Source: Myxococcales bacterium
GTDB taxonomy: Bacteria; Myxococcota_A; Polyangia; Fen-1088
Length of the DNA stretch: 64,000 nt
Direction of reading: 5' to 3'
Assembly (NCBI GenBank): GCA_022184915.1
Contig: JAGTJU010000005.1
Location: 496,001-560,000 of the forward strand
The first letter of the stretch is position 1. Every line of letters begins with the position of its first letter. Positions 18,403 to 28,037 of this stretch are shown one piece after another. The translations under genes and the position numbers were made by a program. The notes beneath the pieces were generated by a model. It saw only the letters and a list, made by a program, of their open reading frames with translations. It had not been told where the DNA came from and did no database searches.

Positions 18403-19020
18403 CTACTTGTATTTGACGCCGCAACCGTAGGCCTGCGTCTGGGCGACCTTCACCGGCTCTCCCGTCGTCACCGCCGTCAGGGCTGCGTCCACGTAGTTGT
18501 CGGCTTTGGCAAGGTCGGCCTCGTCCGTCGATGCGATGCTGTCGATGGCGCCGGCGTACACCAAGTTGCCCTGGGCATCGATCACGAACATGTGCGGGGT
18601 GGCCGTGGCGCCATAGAGCTTGCCAAGCTCGCCTTTGTCGTCGACGACCAAGGCCGTCCCAGCCCAGCCCACCGCCTTGGCCGTTTTGTTGGTGGACTTC
18701 GTGTCCTCGAATCCCTCTTTGCCCCGTGCCCCCGAGTTGACGGACAGCCATACGACGCCCTTGTCCGTCCACCGTTTCTGGAGCTTCTGCATGTTTTTCG
18801 ACTCGTAGTGCTTCCGTACGAACGGGCAGCCGTGATTGAACCACTCGAGCACGACCGTCTTGCCTTTGAAATCGGCCAGGGCATATACCTTTCCGTTGGT
18901 GTCCTTGATCTTGAACGCGGGAGCCTTTGCACCCACGGAAGGTGCGGCGAACGCCGGCTCAGCGAGCGCCACGAGCGCCAGTGCCAAAGCGGGGTTCAAC
19001 AAGCGAGCGATGGTTGTCAT
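18403..19020 (-). CDS. Secreted redoxin/thioredoxin-fold protein (AhpC/TSA-like)
   Basis: A 205-residue exported thioredoxin-fold protein. The signal peptide ends near AFAAP (residue 26). The redoxin core follows: DTNGKVYALADFKGKTVVLEW, then the active site FNHGCPFVRKHY with a single Cys65, and ATATPHMFVID carrying the cis-Pro. A second Cys occurs only at the C-terminus (YGCGVKYK) and could be the resolving thiol. It resembles the thioredoxin-like proteins with a CPFV(R/V)KHY motif found in many envelope proteomes. ATG 19020 is preceded by AGGAGG. It is convergent with the gene at 17469-18302. Confidence 0.87.
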   Translation of the reverse strand: MTTIARLLNPALALALVALAEPAFAAPSVGAKAPAFKIKDTNGKVYALADFKGKTVVLEWFNHGCPFVRKHYESKNMQKLQKRWTDKGVVWLSVNSGARGKEGFEDTKSTNKTAKAVGWAGTALVVDDKGELGKLYGATATPHMFVIDAQGNLVYAGAIDSIASTDEADLAKADNYVDAALTAVTTGEPVKVAQTQAYGCGVKYK

Positions 19021-19289
19021 GAGAGCCTCCTCCTGTGATGCGGCGGGACCCGAACCGCAGACCGTTCGGGTGACAGTGCCGAGCGCGTCGAGTCCGATCC
19101 CTCGGTCTGCACCGAGAGCAAAGTGGCTGGCGCCGCGCCGGTACCGGGAGGATAGATCACTTGCAGCGGGACGCCCACGCATCCACGGCAGCCGCATTCA
19201 GGGGCTTAGCTGGGCCAACGGCTTTCCGAGCGCATGCGGGCGCGTGCTCGGAGGGTGTCATCTTCCCGGCCCGAGGGGAACGCAGGGCA

Positions 19290-20027
19290 CTACAGCCCGG
19301 GTGCGTCGATTCCCCCTGGGCCGACAGGGGCGCAATCGTTCTTTCCCACCTCCGTGTCCCGAACGTCCAGACCGTGAACGCCGCGGATGATGACGTTTCC
19401 GAGTGGGCCCAAATCGCCCTCGGCAACCCAGGCCACGAGTTCGTCCGACCGCTTCTCGAAGGTGAGGGTTCCGATGAGAGGCGTCCAGGGCAAGAGCGCG
19501 CCGGACTTCGTACCCACGTGCACCTTGAGGTGAGCCAGTCTCTCGCCGCTCGGCTCCGTGGCCTCTCGCGCAGCCCTGAATGTCTCAAAGTCTTCGTGGG
19601 GAATGGGTAGAGCGCCAGCCGCAGTGCCTCCGGCCTGTGCGAGATCGATCTGTACGACCAGATCTCCCTCGTGGGGAAGTCTGAGTTCGGTATCACTCAG
19701 ACCAACCTTTGCCTGGGCGAGCAAGGATTTGTACGACAGTGTGGCTTTGGCGACGGCCCTCGTTTGGGCATCGCACTCGACCTTCCACTGATGGGTGTAG
19801 GTACCGGTCAAGAAAGCCTTCGCGTGAGGGAAGGTTCTGGGCACGAGCGTTTCAAACCCACACAACTCCACCGTCTCTCTCCCCTCCGCCACGCCGAGGC
19901 AGGTCGGTTCAGACCTCTCCTGGGCGCCCGCGGTGACGGTTTCCTCTTGGGTGCCGCAGCCGCCGAAGACGCCGAAGCTCAGGATCAGGGGGAAAACCTT
20001 ATGACTGTAACGATGCGGGCGCTTCAC
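19290..20027 (-). CDS. Putative lipoprotein of unknown function
   Basis: A 245-residue predicted lipoprotein with lipobox FGGC at about 21-24. No family recognised. The mature part is a mixed beta-rich protein with four further Cys (PTCLGVAEG, VELCGF, VECDAQ, KNDCAP). GTG 20027 is chosen because AAGGAGGT lies four bases upstream; the frame is open 19 codons further but without any such site. Its neighbours share no obvious function. Confidence 0.7.
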   Translation of the reverse strand: MKRPHRYSHKVFPLILSFGVFGGCGTQEETVTAGAQERSEPTCLGVAEGRETVELCGFETLVPRTFPHAKAFLTGTYTHQWKVECDAQTRAVAKATLSYKSLLAQAKVGLSDTELRLPHEGDLVVQIDLAQAGGTAAGALPIPHEDFETFRAAREATEPSGERLAHLKVHVGTKSGALLPWTPLIGTLTFEKRSDELVAWVAEGDLGPLGNVIIRGVHGLDVRDTEVGKNDCAPVGPGGIDAPGL

Positions 20028-20564
20028 GGTGACCTCCTTGTTCGATACCGGCTCCGGATTTCGTTTCGGCGCTGGTCTCAGCAAATCTCAGGCCACTGCG
20101 GGGTCGCGGCCAGTCCCTCGGCGCGACCGGTGCCAAGTGGTCACGAACACACGAGTTGCATGGGAATTTTCGTTCCGTACCGCTGCCCGAAACCTCGCTC
20201 GGTGTTTCAGCCTTGGTGAAATCCTGATGGGCGGGGAACGCTCCACTCAGATTTCCGCGGGCAAGGGGACAGCGACCCGTAGGGCCTCGGCAGACCTGAG
20301 CTCGTCCGGTATGTAAACCGGTTCGCTGGGTGAGATCGCAAAGAACGGCCGAAAGAATCACTCGAGCCCAACGCCACCGTTCCGGGTGCCTGGGAAGAAT
20401 GGTGCCTCCAGCGAAAGTCGCTCGTCACCGCGACAGAGTCCGGGAAGCTCTTCGCTCGATGGCTGTCGTCTGCCATCTGTAAAGTCCACAACGAGCGCTT
20501 CTCGGGCCACACGGGAAAATGCCCAGGGCCCGGGGGTCTGTCTGCCGGGGCTCGGTGAGCAACC
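20028..20564. other. 537-bp spacer, nothing assigned
   Basis: Both flanking genes read on the minus strand. The stretch contains open frames on either strand, but none has a ribosome-binding site or recognisable protein character, and no RNA gene or clear terminator was found. It presumably includes the promoter of the lipoprotein gene at 19290-20027. Confidence 0.5.
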
Positions 20565-21713
20565 TCAGCCTCCGAAGCGCGCTTCGAGTACGGCGGCGAT
20601 CAAGAATCGGATCTGGCCATCATGTGCCCTGAGGGTCTCGGCAAGGAGTTTGGCCTTGTCCGAGATGCCTTCGGCCGATGCTTGTTCGGGTGCGTGCGAG
20701 TACTCGAGCCAGCGTTGGGCGTAGCAGGCCTGCGTCTCGATGTGTCTCGAAAGGAGCTGTCCGAGTTCGCCGAGGCTCGCGAAGGGCAACTTACCTTCGA
20801 GGTTATCGGCTGGGGGCGCGAATTCACCGGTGTAGGAATAGCGGAGAACACCGCTCGCATCGAAGGCTTGGCCGTAGATGTCTGTGGGCGCAAGACGCCC
20901 CACGACGTCGAACTGGTCGAGAGCAAAGCCGGCGCCATCAAGGTCATCGTGGCAAGAAGTGCAGATGACGCCGTCCAGCAGCCGCTCGTACAGGTGCCGG
21001 TAGCTTTCACCTGGCAACGGCCCGGAGATCTCGACTCGGTACGGCTCCGGCGGACCGGCCGGATGCAACGGATATCCTGTACACATGAACTCTTTGACGA
21101 GCCACGCACCGCGTGCAGAGGGTGAAAGTGTCGCTCGCCCCTGGAGCGCGATCACGCCAGGCTCCGCGAGGATGCCCGCCGCGTACGAGGCCAAACTGCT
21201 TGGCCCTTGATCGGGGGTGCTGTGCCAGGCAGACGACAGCGCCAATGGACGAGGTGAGGTCCAAAGGCGCTGAAAGTTGCGGTCTCCGCGCAGAGTGACG
21301 TCGACGAGAAAGTCGAGCGCAGCGCGAGACATCAACGCGAGGCGATCCGCGTCGTAGTCGGGAAAGAGGCTTTTGTCTTTTTCGGGGTATACGTCGAGCC
21401 CCAGCCACTTTCGATAGAACGAGCCGACCCCCAAGACGGCCCGGTTGTTCTCGAGCATGTGAAGGGCCGCGCAGTAAAGGTCGCCGGAGGTCTCTATGAC
21501 CGGCAGGTACGTTTCTATCGCCACGGTGGCGAGCTCGATCTTTTTGGCATTTTCCTGCTCTGGAGCGGTCCAGAGCAGGAATGCGACGTTCTCCATCGCC
21601 ATGAGAGCATTGATACCTCCAAGCGGATTGCCCTGCCCCCAGCGCTCGCAGGGGAAAGGGATCCCTTGAATGGCCTCCTCTGGGGGCGCAGGCGCGACGT
21701 CAGCCTCTGGCAA
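20565..21713 (-). pseudogene. DUF1592/DUF1588/DUF1585 protein lacking its N-terminal half
   Basis: A 382-codon frame equivalent to the C-terminal part of the full-length DUF1592 protein at 51567-53447. It has the tail of DUF1592 (about 1-140), the DUF1588 region with GVICTSCHDDLDGAGFALD (a CxxCH motif, about 265-280) and the DUF1585 end. Missing are a signal peptide, DUF1587, DUF1595 and half of DUF1592. The only possible start at the 5' end is TTG 21713 with no ribosome-binding site, and the symporter gene ends just 54 bp upstream. It is best read as a truncated gene; a diverged short member of the family is the alternative. Confidence 0.65.
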
Positions 21714-21767
21714 AGGCGTCCCCCCTTGCCCGCCCGGTCCAGCGCCGTGGCACGCCCCACGGATCGC

Positions 21768-23171
21768 TCAGGGCGAGGGCTCGAGAAGCTCCGCGGCCTC
21801 CGGCACCGGCTTGAACCTTGCCACGGCCAAAAAGCTCAAGCTGCTGGCCATCGCCGCCGTCACGCCCACGGGAACAGGCACCCATGACGCAGAGGCCGGC
21901 ACGAGGGTCCCAAGCAGCCAGACGAACGCGCCCACGCCCATGCTCACGAGGGCGGCGCCTGCGGGCGCGGCACGAACCCAAAGACCACCCAGCAGAGGGG
22001 CCACCAGCGCGGCCAAGGAGACCTCGTAGGATTGCTCGAGCAGCTCGAAGGCCGAAGCCCCGGAATACGCCACCAAACAGGAGACCGTACCCACGCCCAG
22101 GACGGCCAGCCGGTGGAGCCGAACGCCCCCAAGACGCGTGGACCACGAGCGCGGCAGCAGGTTCTCCACGATCGTGGTCGACGGCGCCAACATGGCGCTA
22201 TCGATCGTCGAAAGCACCGCCGACAGCAGCGCCACCATGAACAAAGCGCTGCCAAGAGGGGAAAGCAGGGTCATCGCAATCCGGGGCAGCACGGAAGCGC
22301 CCACGCCACTCAAGACGGTAGGGGGCAAGATGTGGCGTGCGCAGAGGGCCAACGCCACCGGTACGATGCCTACGACCCAGTAGAGCCCGCCGGCCACGAA
22401 ACAGGACATCCGTGCGGCGGTGGCGCTGCGGGCCGAAAAGATCCGCTGGGTGAGATCCTGCCCCGGCAAGTTGCCCACGGCCCCCACGGCCAGCACGCCC
22501 AGAGCCGACGTGAGCGCGGGCAGCTCTTGCAGCGTGAGAGACCATTCCGCCACGGGGGCAAGGATCGCCGCATCGCTCGGGACTGCGACGAAGGTCTCCA
22601 CCGCCAGCCAAACCAGGCCCACGAGCAGGGTGACCACTTGGAAGGCGTCCGTGGCGGTGACCGACCACATGCCCCCAACAATCGCGTAGGCGGTGCCAAC
22701 CACCGCCGCGCCCAAGATGCCGATCGACCGGGGGATGCCCGTCATCAGCTCCAACACGGAGGCCAGGGAGACGAACTGCGCCGCGATCCACCCGAAGTAT
22801 CCCGGCACCATCACGAAGGCCGAGACCCGCTCACAGCGAACGTCGAAGCGCCTTCGGAAAAAATCGGCGAGCGTGAGCAGCTTCATGTCCCACAGCGGCT
22901 TCGCCATCCACAGACCCGCCAAGAGCAGGCAAAGACCCGCACCGATGGGGTCGAGCACCATGGCGCCCGCGTCGCCTTTGGCCACTTCGTCCGAAACCGC
23001 CAGCAGAGTGCCTGCGCCGAACCACGTGGCGAAGAGCGTAGCCGTGGCCATGGGCACCCCGAGCCTGCGACCGGCCACGACGAAATCCTCTGACGATTGA
23101 ATGCGTCCCCGGGCCCAGATGGCCAGTCCCGAAAGTGCTGTGATGTAGCCAACCAGTATGAACCAGACCAT
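21768..23171 (-). CDS. Sodium:solute symporter family (SSS) transporter
   Basis: A 467-residue membrane protein with about 12-13 hydrophobic helices. The SSS signatures are visible: AGRRLGVPMATATLFATWFGAGTL near the N-terminus, ITDAFQ-like TATDAFQVVTLL in the middle, GNLPGQDLTQRIFSA, and STIDSAMLAPST (the Na2-site region). Related proteins move sugars, amino acids, vitamins or carboxylates with Na+; the substrate cannot be told from sequence. ATG 23171 diverges from the deoxyhypusine-synthase-like gene. Confidence 0.86.
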   Translation of the reverse strand: MVWFILVGYITALSGLAIWARGRIQSSEDFVVAGRRLGVPMATATLFATWFGAGTLLAVSDEVAKGDAGAMVLDPIGAGLCLLLAGLWMAKPLWDMKLLTLADFFRRRFDVRCERVSAFVMVPGYFGWIAAQFVSLASVLELMTGIPRSIGILGAAVVGTAYAIVGGMWSVTATDAFQVVTLLVGLVWLAVETFVAVPSDAAILAPVAEWSLTLQELPALTSALGVLAVGAVGNLPGQDLTQRIFSARSATAARMSCFVAGGLYWVVGIVPVALALCARHILPPTVLSGVGASVLPRIAMTLLSPLGSALFMVALLSAVLSTIDSAMLAPSTTIVENLLPRSWSTRLGGVRLHRLAVLGVGTVSCLVAYSGASAFELLEQSYEVSLAALVAPLLGGLWVRAAPAGAALVSMGVGAFVWLLGTLVPASASWVPVPVGVTAAMASSLSFLAVARFKPVPEAAELLEPSP

Positions 23172-23444
23172 CGTGCGGAAACTTCGGCGAGGAGCTTACT
23201 CGACGAAGCGCACGCGTCAGCGGCGCATGAGCGAAGAAGTCGGTCACGAGGGCCGAAGGCCGCGCTAGCTCACTTAAGCTCATCGTCCTGCCTGGTGGCT
23301 AGCCGAGCCGAGTGCCTGTGTGCTGGGGATCGAGTTCAAAAAACCATTGATTTGACGGGGCATTTAACTTTCGTGGTCAATCGTCCAGTTTACGGTTCTC
23401 GCACGCGGACAGCCGCGCTCGTTGTTGCTAACACCGGTTCAATC

Positions 23445-24560
23445 ATGTTGCGCGAACGGGCAAGAATTCGGCCACGCCCTCTGCGTCAGGGGTCGGCTGA
23501 GGTCGTCGACTTGATCGATACGTATTTCAACGCCTACAACGCGGCTCGCCTTCGAGAGGCCTGCCAGGCCTTCGTGGCCATGATTGATTCGGGGGCAACG
23601 ATTGGCCTGTCCCTGTCGGGCGCGTTGACGCCGGCGGGCTTGTCGTCCGTGTTGGTGCCGCTGCTCGAGATGGGCTTCGTCGATTACATCTCGTCCACGG
23701 GCGCCAACCTGTACCACGACCTTCATCACGACCTGAACCTTCCCCTCTACCGCGGCACGGCCCAGCTCGCCTCGGGCGCGGAAGACGTCAGGTTGAAGCG
23801 AGAAGGCGTGATCCGCGTTTACGACATTCTCTTCGAGGCGAACGTGCTCTACCGGACGGACGAGTGGGTCTACCGGGTTCTGATGGAGCCCGAGTTCCAA
23901 AAGCGCCTGTCAGGCTCCGAGCTCCATCACCGGCTGGGCCGCTACGCGCTCGAGACCGCGCGCAAGCTGGACGTGGAAAAGCCCTCGATCTTGGCGATGG
24001 CGCACGAATTCGACGTGCCGATCTGGTGTCCCTCACCGGCTGATTCCACCATCGGCCTCAACATGGCGGCCCTGTTCGCGGCGGCGCCGAGCACGGCGCC
24101 CCAGATGGACCCCGCGGCCGACGTCATCGAGATGACCTCCGTCGTGCTCGACGCCAAGCGGACCCCGAATGGCGCCTCGGCGGTGCTGATTCTGGGCGGG
24201 GGCGCGCCCAAAAACTTCCTGCTGCAGACCGAACCGCAGCTGCAGGAGATCATGGGCGTGGACGAGCGCGGGCACGATTATTTCGTGCAGATCACCGACG
24301 CACGGCCCGACACGGGCGGGCTGTCGGGCGCCACGCCGCAAGAGGCGGTTTCGTGGGGCAAGGTCGATCCCGATAAAGTCCCCGACTCGGTCGTGGCCTA
24401 CGTGGACTCCACGATCGCCCTGCCGCTCATGGCTTCGTACGCCATGGCGAAGTGTGAGCCCCGTGCCCCCAAACGCCTGTACCAGCGCCTGCCAGAGATG
24501 GTGAGCAAGCTCAAAGAAGCCTACAAAACCAGCCCGCTTTACGCGCGGTACTGGGGCTGA
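23445..24560 (+). CDS. Deoxyhypusine synthase-like protein
   Basis: A 371-residue NAD-dependent enzyme of the deoxyhypusine synthase fold. It shows the family segments DLIDTYFNAYNAARL, GLSLSGALTPAGLSSV, STGANLYHDLHH, CPSPADSTIGLN and ARPDTGGLSGATPQEAVSWGK, the last with Lys306 in the position of the catalytic Lys of the eukaryotic enzyme. Bacteria have no hypusinated eIF5A; studied relatives make homospermidine or other polyamine adducts, so a polyamine substrate is likely. ATG 23445 is the first start where family similarity begins. Confidence 0.88.
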   Translation: MLRERARIRPRPLRQGSAEVVDLIDTYFNAYNAARLREACQAFVAMIDSGATIGLSLSGALTPAGLSSVLVPLLEMGFVDYISSTGANLYHDLHHDLNLPLYRGTAQLASGAEDVRLKREGVIRVYDILFEANVLYRTDEWVYRVLMEPEFQKRLSGSELHHRLGRYALETARKLDVEKPSILAMAHEFDVPIWCPSPADSTIGLNMAALFAAAPSTAPQMDPAADVIEMTSVVLDAKRTPNGASAVLILGGGAPKNFLLQTEPQLQEIMGVDERGHDYFVQITDARPDTGGLSGATPQEAVSWGKVDPDKVPDSVVAYVDSTIALPLMASYAMAKCEPRAPKRLYQRLPEMVSKLKEAYKTSPLYARYWG

Positions 24561-24578
24561 GGTCGGCTTCGCCGTCAC

Positions 24579-25997
24579 TCAGAAATATTGGTTGAAGGCG
24601 AGTTGCCCGAACCATCCCTGGCTCGGCTCAGGCGAGCTCCAGGGCCGTGCGAGATCCAGGCGCAACACGAATCCGGCGAGGGCAAGGGGGACGACGCGCA
24701 AGCCGATGCCTGCCGCCGCCGCCTGGCGCCAGGGTTGGCTGCGCCCGGTGGCGTCCATCGGTTCGTGAAGGGCCGTGTCCAACAAAACGACGCCCTGAAG
24801 GGCCCATCGTCGCGCCACGTTCACGGACTGTCTGAACTCGAGGTTGAAGAACGCCTGTGTGCGATTGCGAAAGAAGGCGTCCGGCAACCCTCGCACCCCT
24901 TCGAGACTGCCCAACAGCACGCTGTGGTTTGCGTTCCCTCCCCCCACGCCAGCGGCCTTGAGACGCCCCATGAGCACGGCCTGGCGCCAGACAGGCGCCG
25001 CGAAGGTGGTGGTCCAGGCGAGTTCGGGGCGGGCCTCCAGGGAGGGCAAGAGCACGCCAGGGTAAAGCTCGAGGGTGGAACGCCAGCCAGACGGGACCAG
25101 ATCGTGGAACGTAAATTTGTCGACTTCCACGACGACAGCGGCCCCGATCCAAAAACCAGTGGACGGAACCCGGCTCACCTCCGCGGAAGACACCCATTCG
25201 CGCACCCCAAACGCCCCGAACGTGACGCGAACGGGGCCTTCGTAGGAGAAGGGACCGTTGACGAGGAGGTCCATCCCTGCCTGCCGCCTGAGCCACGCGG
25301 TGTCGGCGGCTTCCGGATCGGTCTGGCCGTCGGCAAAGCGAAAATCGGCGGTTGTCAGATAGGCGCTGAGGTCAACGCTCCAGCGGCCTCGGGCGTAGGG
25401 GTGCTGGTAGAACTGGACGGTGCCATTGAGGCCCCGCTCTTCCCAGCTCAAGAACGCCGCCAGGGTCGACGCCGTGCCGAGGAGATTGGATTCCGTGGCG
25501 CCCACGAGGGCGTAGGTGTCCACGGCCGTGGCTCCCGTCGAGAATTCCAGGCTGGGAATCAGCGTGAACTTCTCCCTGACGGTGACCACGAGTTCCGGAT
25601 CGTCGGCCTGCACGGTGACCTTGTCGAAAACGGCCAGGTTCCGAACGCGTCTTTCAAATTCCTCGATCTCGATCGCGGTGAGCGCCGTGGGCATCGGACG
25701 CGGGAGCAAGCGCTCGATGGTTCTGCGTCGCGTGCGCTCGAGCCCCACCAAGCGCAGCTGTGTAAAGGGCCGGGACACCGTCCGGTCCACCTCCACCGCG
25801 GGTGACAGGGCAGGAAGCTCGTCGTCCGCTTCGGTTTCGCTGTCCGTCTCGCTCTCGTCTCTGGCTGCGCTGGCCGCGGCGCGATCGACGGGCGCCGCCA
25901 AAGCACCTGCGCTCGAGAGGCAAACGAGCAGGGTCGTCGTGCCGAGCGCGCAGGACAGACCCGCGCGCCCACTACGGGTTCGTAGGCGGAGACTCAC
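24579..25997 (-). CDS. Omp85-superfamily (BamA/TamA-like) outer-membrane protein
   Basis: A 472-residue predicted outer-membrane barrel. Signal peptide about 1-35 (SAGALAAP), then an acidic linker (SETDSETEADDE), one POTRA-like region (FTQLRLVGLERTRRRTIERLL, RNLAVFDKVTVQ, VVTVREKFTLIP) and a barrel (about 150-472) of alternating beta-strands ending in the terminal Phe of outer-membrane proteins (FNQYF). Only one POTRA unit is present, where BamA has five, so it is probably a specialised member that secretes or inserts a specific partner. Confidence 0.8.
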   Translation of the reverse strand: MSLRLRTRSGRAGLSCALGTTTLLVCLSSAGALAAPVDRAAASAARDESETDSETEADDELPALSPAVEVDRTVSRPFTQLRLVGLERTRRRTIERLLPRPMPTALTAIEIEEFERRVRNLAVFDKVTVQADDPELVVTVREKFTLIPSLEFSTGATAVDTYALVGATESNLLGTASTLAAFLSWEERGLNGTVQFYQHPYARGRWSVDLSAYLTTADFRFADGQTDPEAADTAWLRRQAGMDLLVNGPFSYEGPVRVTFGAFGVREWVSSAEVSRVPSTGFWIGAAVVVEVDKFTFHDLVPSGWRSTLELYPGVLLPSLEARPELAWTTTFAAPVWRQAVLMGRLKAAGVGGGNANHSVLLGSLEGVRGLPDAFFRNRTQAFFNLEFRQSVNVARRWALQGVVLLDTALHEPMDATGRSQPWRQAAAAGIGLRVVPLALAGFVLRLDLARPWSSPEPSQGWFGQLAFNQYF

Positions 25998-26039
25998 GGG
26001 GCTGTGAAGACGCGAGGGCGTCGTGGGCGAGGGGCTGAT

Positions 26040-26915
26040 TCACGGAAGAACGCTGGGCAGCATCATCACCACCTCGACCAAAATCAAGAGGACGATGGTG
26101 GCCTCGAGCCAGATCAGGCGGTTGTCACGGACGACGTCGAGAATGAGCTCGAGGGCCTCTTGAACGCTCCGCAGACGCGTCTCGAGGGCGGTGAAGCGAT
26201 CCCCGAGTTCGAACTCGCCACGAAGGTCATCGTAGATTTCGTCCATCGCCGGGTCGTCCCACGTGGCGTCCGGCTTTTCGAGGAGATGAAGCACCGAAAG
26301 GATCTCGTTGCGGGTGCTCACGGCCTCCCCGATGAACCGGTGCAGGCGACGTGGCCTGGAGGGGGCAGACCCGCGCAGGCGAAGGCGTTGTACGAGACCG
26401 TCGGTCTCTGCGGAGAGGCGTTCGATGGCCTCCTCGAAGTGATCCATGGCCACGCTCTGCGCGAGAGTGAGGGCGACCACGCCGGCCCGTGCGGGGGTGA
26501 GGCGATCCAGCACCATTCTTCCATCGCAGAGAGCCAACCGAGAGGTGTTCTCTTCGCGGACCTGAAAGGTCTCTTCGATGTCCTCGTGGCTCAGCTCTCC
26601 CACGTGTTTGCGGATGCGGTCCAGGAGCGCATGGCGCTGGCTGGGCTCGACGTCATGGAAAACCACAACCCCGAACGGGTAGACGAAGGCGGTCCCCTGG
26701 CCGAGGGAGACGTTCACCACGCCTCCCGCTTTGGGCTGGTCTCCCAATACGGACGCGAGCGAGCGCATGCGGAAGTTGGCGGAAAACCCCACGGCCACGA
26801 AGGAATGCGTCCGGGCGGTTGCCTCGACGCCTTCCTCCAGCCCCCCTGACGAGGGGTTGGACACGACGGTGGTGGGGATCAGCACGCGAGACGAGGAAGT
26901 GATCGCAGAATCCAT
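26040..26915 (-). CDS. RMD1/YagE family protein (DUF155)
   Basis: A 291-residue protein of the DUF155 family known from yeast Rmd1/Sif2 and bacterial relatives. GQGTAFVYPFGVVVFHDVEP (about 74-93) is the conserved core, WDDPAMDEIYDDLRGEFEL appears near 225 and a single C-terminal membrane helix follows (LIWLEATIVLLILVEVVMML). The family is widespread but its biochemical function is unknown; eukaryotic members are tied to mitochondrial translation. The start is ATG 26915. It is transcribed towards the Omp85-like gene, with 42 bp between. Confidence 0.86.
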   Translation of the reverse strand: MDSAITSSSRVLIPTTVVSNPSSGGLEEGVEATARTHSFVAVGFSANFRMRSLASVLGDQPKAGGVVNVSLGQGTAFVYPFGVVVFHDVEPSQRHALLDRIRKHVGELSHEDIEETFQVREENTSRLALCDGRMVLDRLTPARAGVVALTLAQSVAMDHFEEAIERLSAETDGLVQRLRLRGSAPSRPRRLHRFIGEAVSTRNEILSVLHLLEKPDATWDDPAMDEIYDDLRGEFELGDRFTALETRLRSVQEALELILDVVRDNRLIWLEATIVLLILVEVVMMLPSVLP

Positions 26916-27170
26916 GAGGTCTGCTGAAAGTTAGCTGACGGCACGCATTGCGAAAGAGGGGCTGTGACGAAGCGTCGGATCAATGGTCAGTTGTCATGGC
27001 GAATCGCACATTCCCGATACGCACGGCCCGCTCGCAGGACCAAGGAGCGCCTGATACGCTCCGGACGAAAGTCACGCCGAAGCCGGCGGCCGAGAGATGA
27101 CTAGCCCACTTAGACTCCCCTGGCCGCCTCGTAGACGTGGGAGAGACGATCCCGCGAGGAAGCCTGGAGC

Positions 27171-27557
27171 ATGTTTGGTTCACGCAAAGAAGGCCCTGCC
27201 GCCGTAGAGAAAGATTACCTCGTTCGGCAGCTCAAGCAGCTTCTCGAAGCGCTCGTGAAGAAGGTCCTTCACGAGGGACAGCCGCCCGAACAATCCCAGG
27301 AGGACGTGCGCAGCCTCTGTGGCGAGCTGTTGAACGTTGAGTACGACGAGCTTTCACGCCTCAACGTTTCGTCGATGGCGATGCTGTTGCGAAGCCCGGA
27401 GCGCATAGAAGCGTTTGCTCTCGTCATGGAAGCGGACGCGCAGCAGCTTCGCGCCAGGGGCGACGTTGTTGGTGCCGATGCGCTGGAAGGCCGGGCGCAC
27501 ACCCTGCGTCTTTCGCAGAGCACGAGGGCGGGCGGCTCATCCCCCGAAGCGCCTTAG
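27171..27557 (+). CDS. Small soluble protein, DUF6483-like
   Basis: A 128-residue protein with an N-terminal amphipathic segment (VEKDYLVRQLKQLLEALVKKVL) that resembles the start of DUF6483 proteins. The rest is helical and acidic, and the last 20 residues (STRAGGSSPEAP) look disordered. No function is known. A GGAG lies just before ATG 27171, and the stop overlaps the csoR stop by four bases from the other strand. Confidence 0.6.
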   Translation: MFGSRKEGPAAVEKDYLVRQLKQLLEALVKKVLHEGQPPEQSQEDVRSLCGELLNVEYDELSRLNVSSMAMLLRSPERIEAFALVMEADAQQLRARGDVVGADALEGRAHTLRLSQSTRAGGSSPEAP

Positions 27558-27841
27558 CCGGACAGCCGCGCCACCACGGACATCAACTCGTCGATGGCCG
27601 CATCGCCCTCACCCGAGCTGATGGCGTGCTTCACGCAGCCTTCCGTGTGATGGCGCAGCAACGCCAAGGCCACGGATGACAGCGCCGAGCGCACGGCGGC
27701 CACCTGCGTGAGCACGTCGACGCAGTAGCGATCCTCTTCCACCATCTTTGCGAGCCCCCGCACCTGGCCTTCGATGCGCGAGAGGCGCTTGAGAAGCGCC
27801 GCCTTGTCGGGCTGCACGACCTGCGGCTTTTCAGGCGGCAT
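27554..27841 (-). CDS. csoR: Copper-sensing repressor CsoR
   Basis: A 95-residue all-helical metal sensor of the CsoR/RcnR family. It carries the Cys-His-Cys copper(I) ligands expected of CsoR: Cys40 in RYCVDVLTQ, His65 (or His64) in LLRHHTEGC and Cys69. It should repress the cop operon until copper binds. It is the third gene of copA-copZ-csoR and overlaps copZ by 11 bases from ATG 27841; a start at ATG 27853 (four more codons) is possible. The operator at 30269-30285 is the likely target, giving autoregulation. Confidence 0.9.
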   Translation of the reverse strand: MPPEKPQVVQPDKAALLKRLSRIEGQVRGLAKMVEEDRYCVDVLTQVAAVRSALSSVALALLRHHTEGCVKHAISSGEGDAAIDELMSVVARLSG

Positions 27842-28037
27842 CGAAGCCCGCATCCTCGATGGCGCCGCGCAGCTGCGGCTCGTCGACCAGCATTTCGTCG
27901 AAGGTCACGTCGGCCTGCCCGGGCGCAAGCTGTACCTTGACGTCCTTGACGCCCGAAACCGCCTGCAGCGCACGGGTCACGCTGGCCACGCAGCCACCGC
28001 AGGTCATGCCTTCGACCTTGATGCTCGTCGTTTTCAT
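27831..28037 (-). CDS. copZ: Copper chaperone CopZ
   Basis: A 68-residue heavy-metal-associated domain protein with the Cu(I) site [10 protein letters not shown] (Cys13 and Cys16). Length and motif match CopZ, which carries Cu(I) in the cytoplasm and donates it to CopA or CsoR. ATG 28037 is preceded by AAGGAGAG and overlaps the copA stop by four bases (ATGA), so it is translationally coupled to copA. Confidence 0.93.
   Translation of the reverse strand: MKTTSIKVEGMTCGGCVASVTRALQAVSGVKDVKVQLAPGQADVTFDEMLVDEPQLRGAIEDAGFDAA

Noticed and set aside
20207-20512. A 101-codon minus-strand frame in the spacer
   Set aside because: No ribosome-binding site, no recognised motif, and Ser/Pro/Arg-rich like a chance frame.
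23345-23385. A possible promoter (TTGACG) ahead of the deoxyhypusine-synthase-like gene
   Set aside because: No acceptable -10 hexamer lies at 16-18 bases from it.
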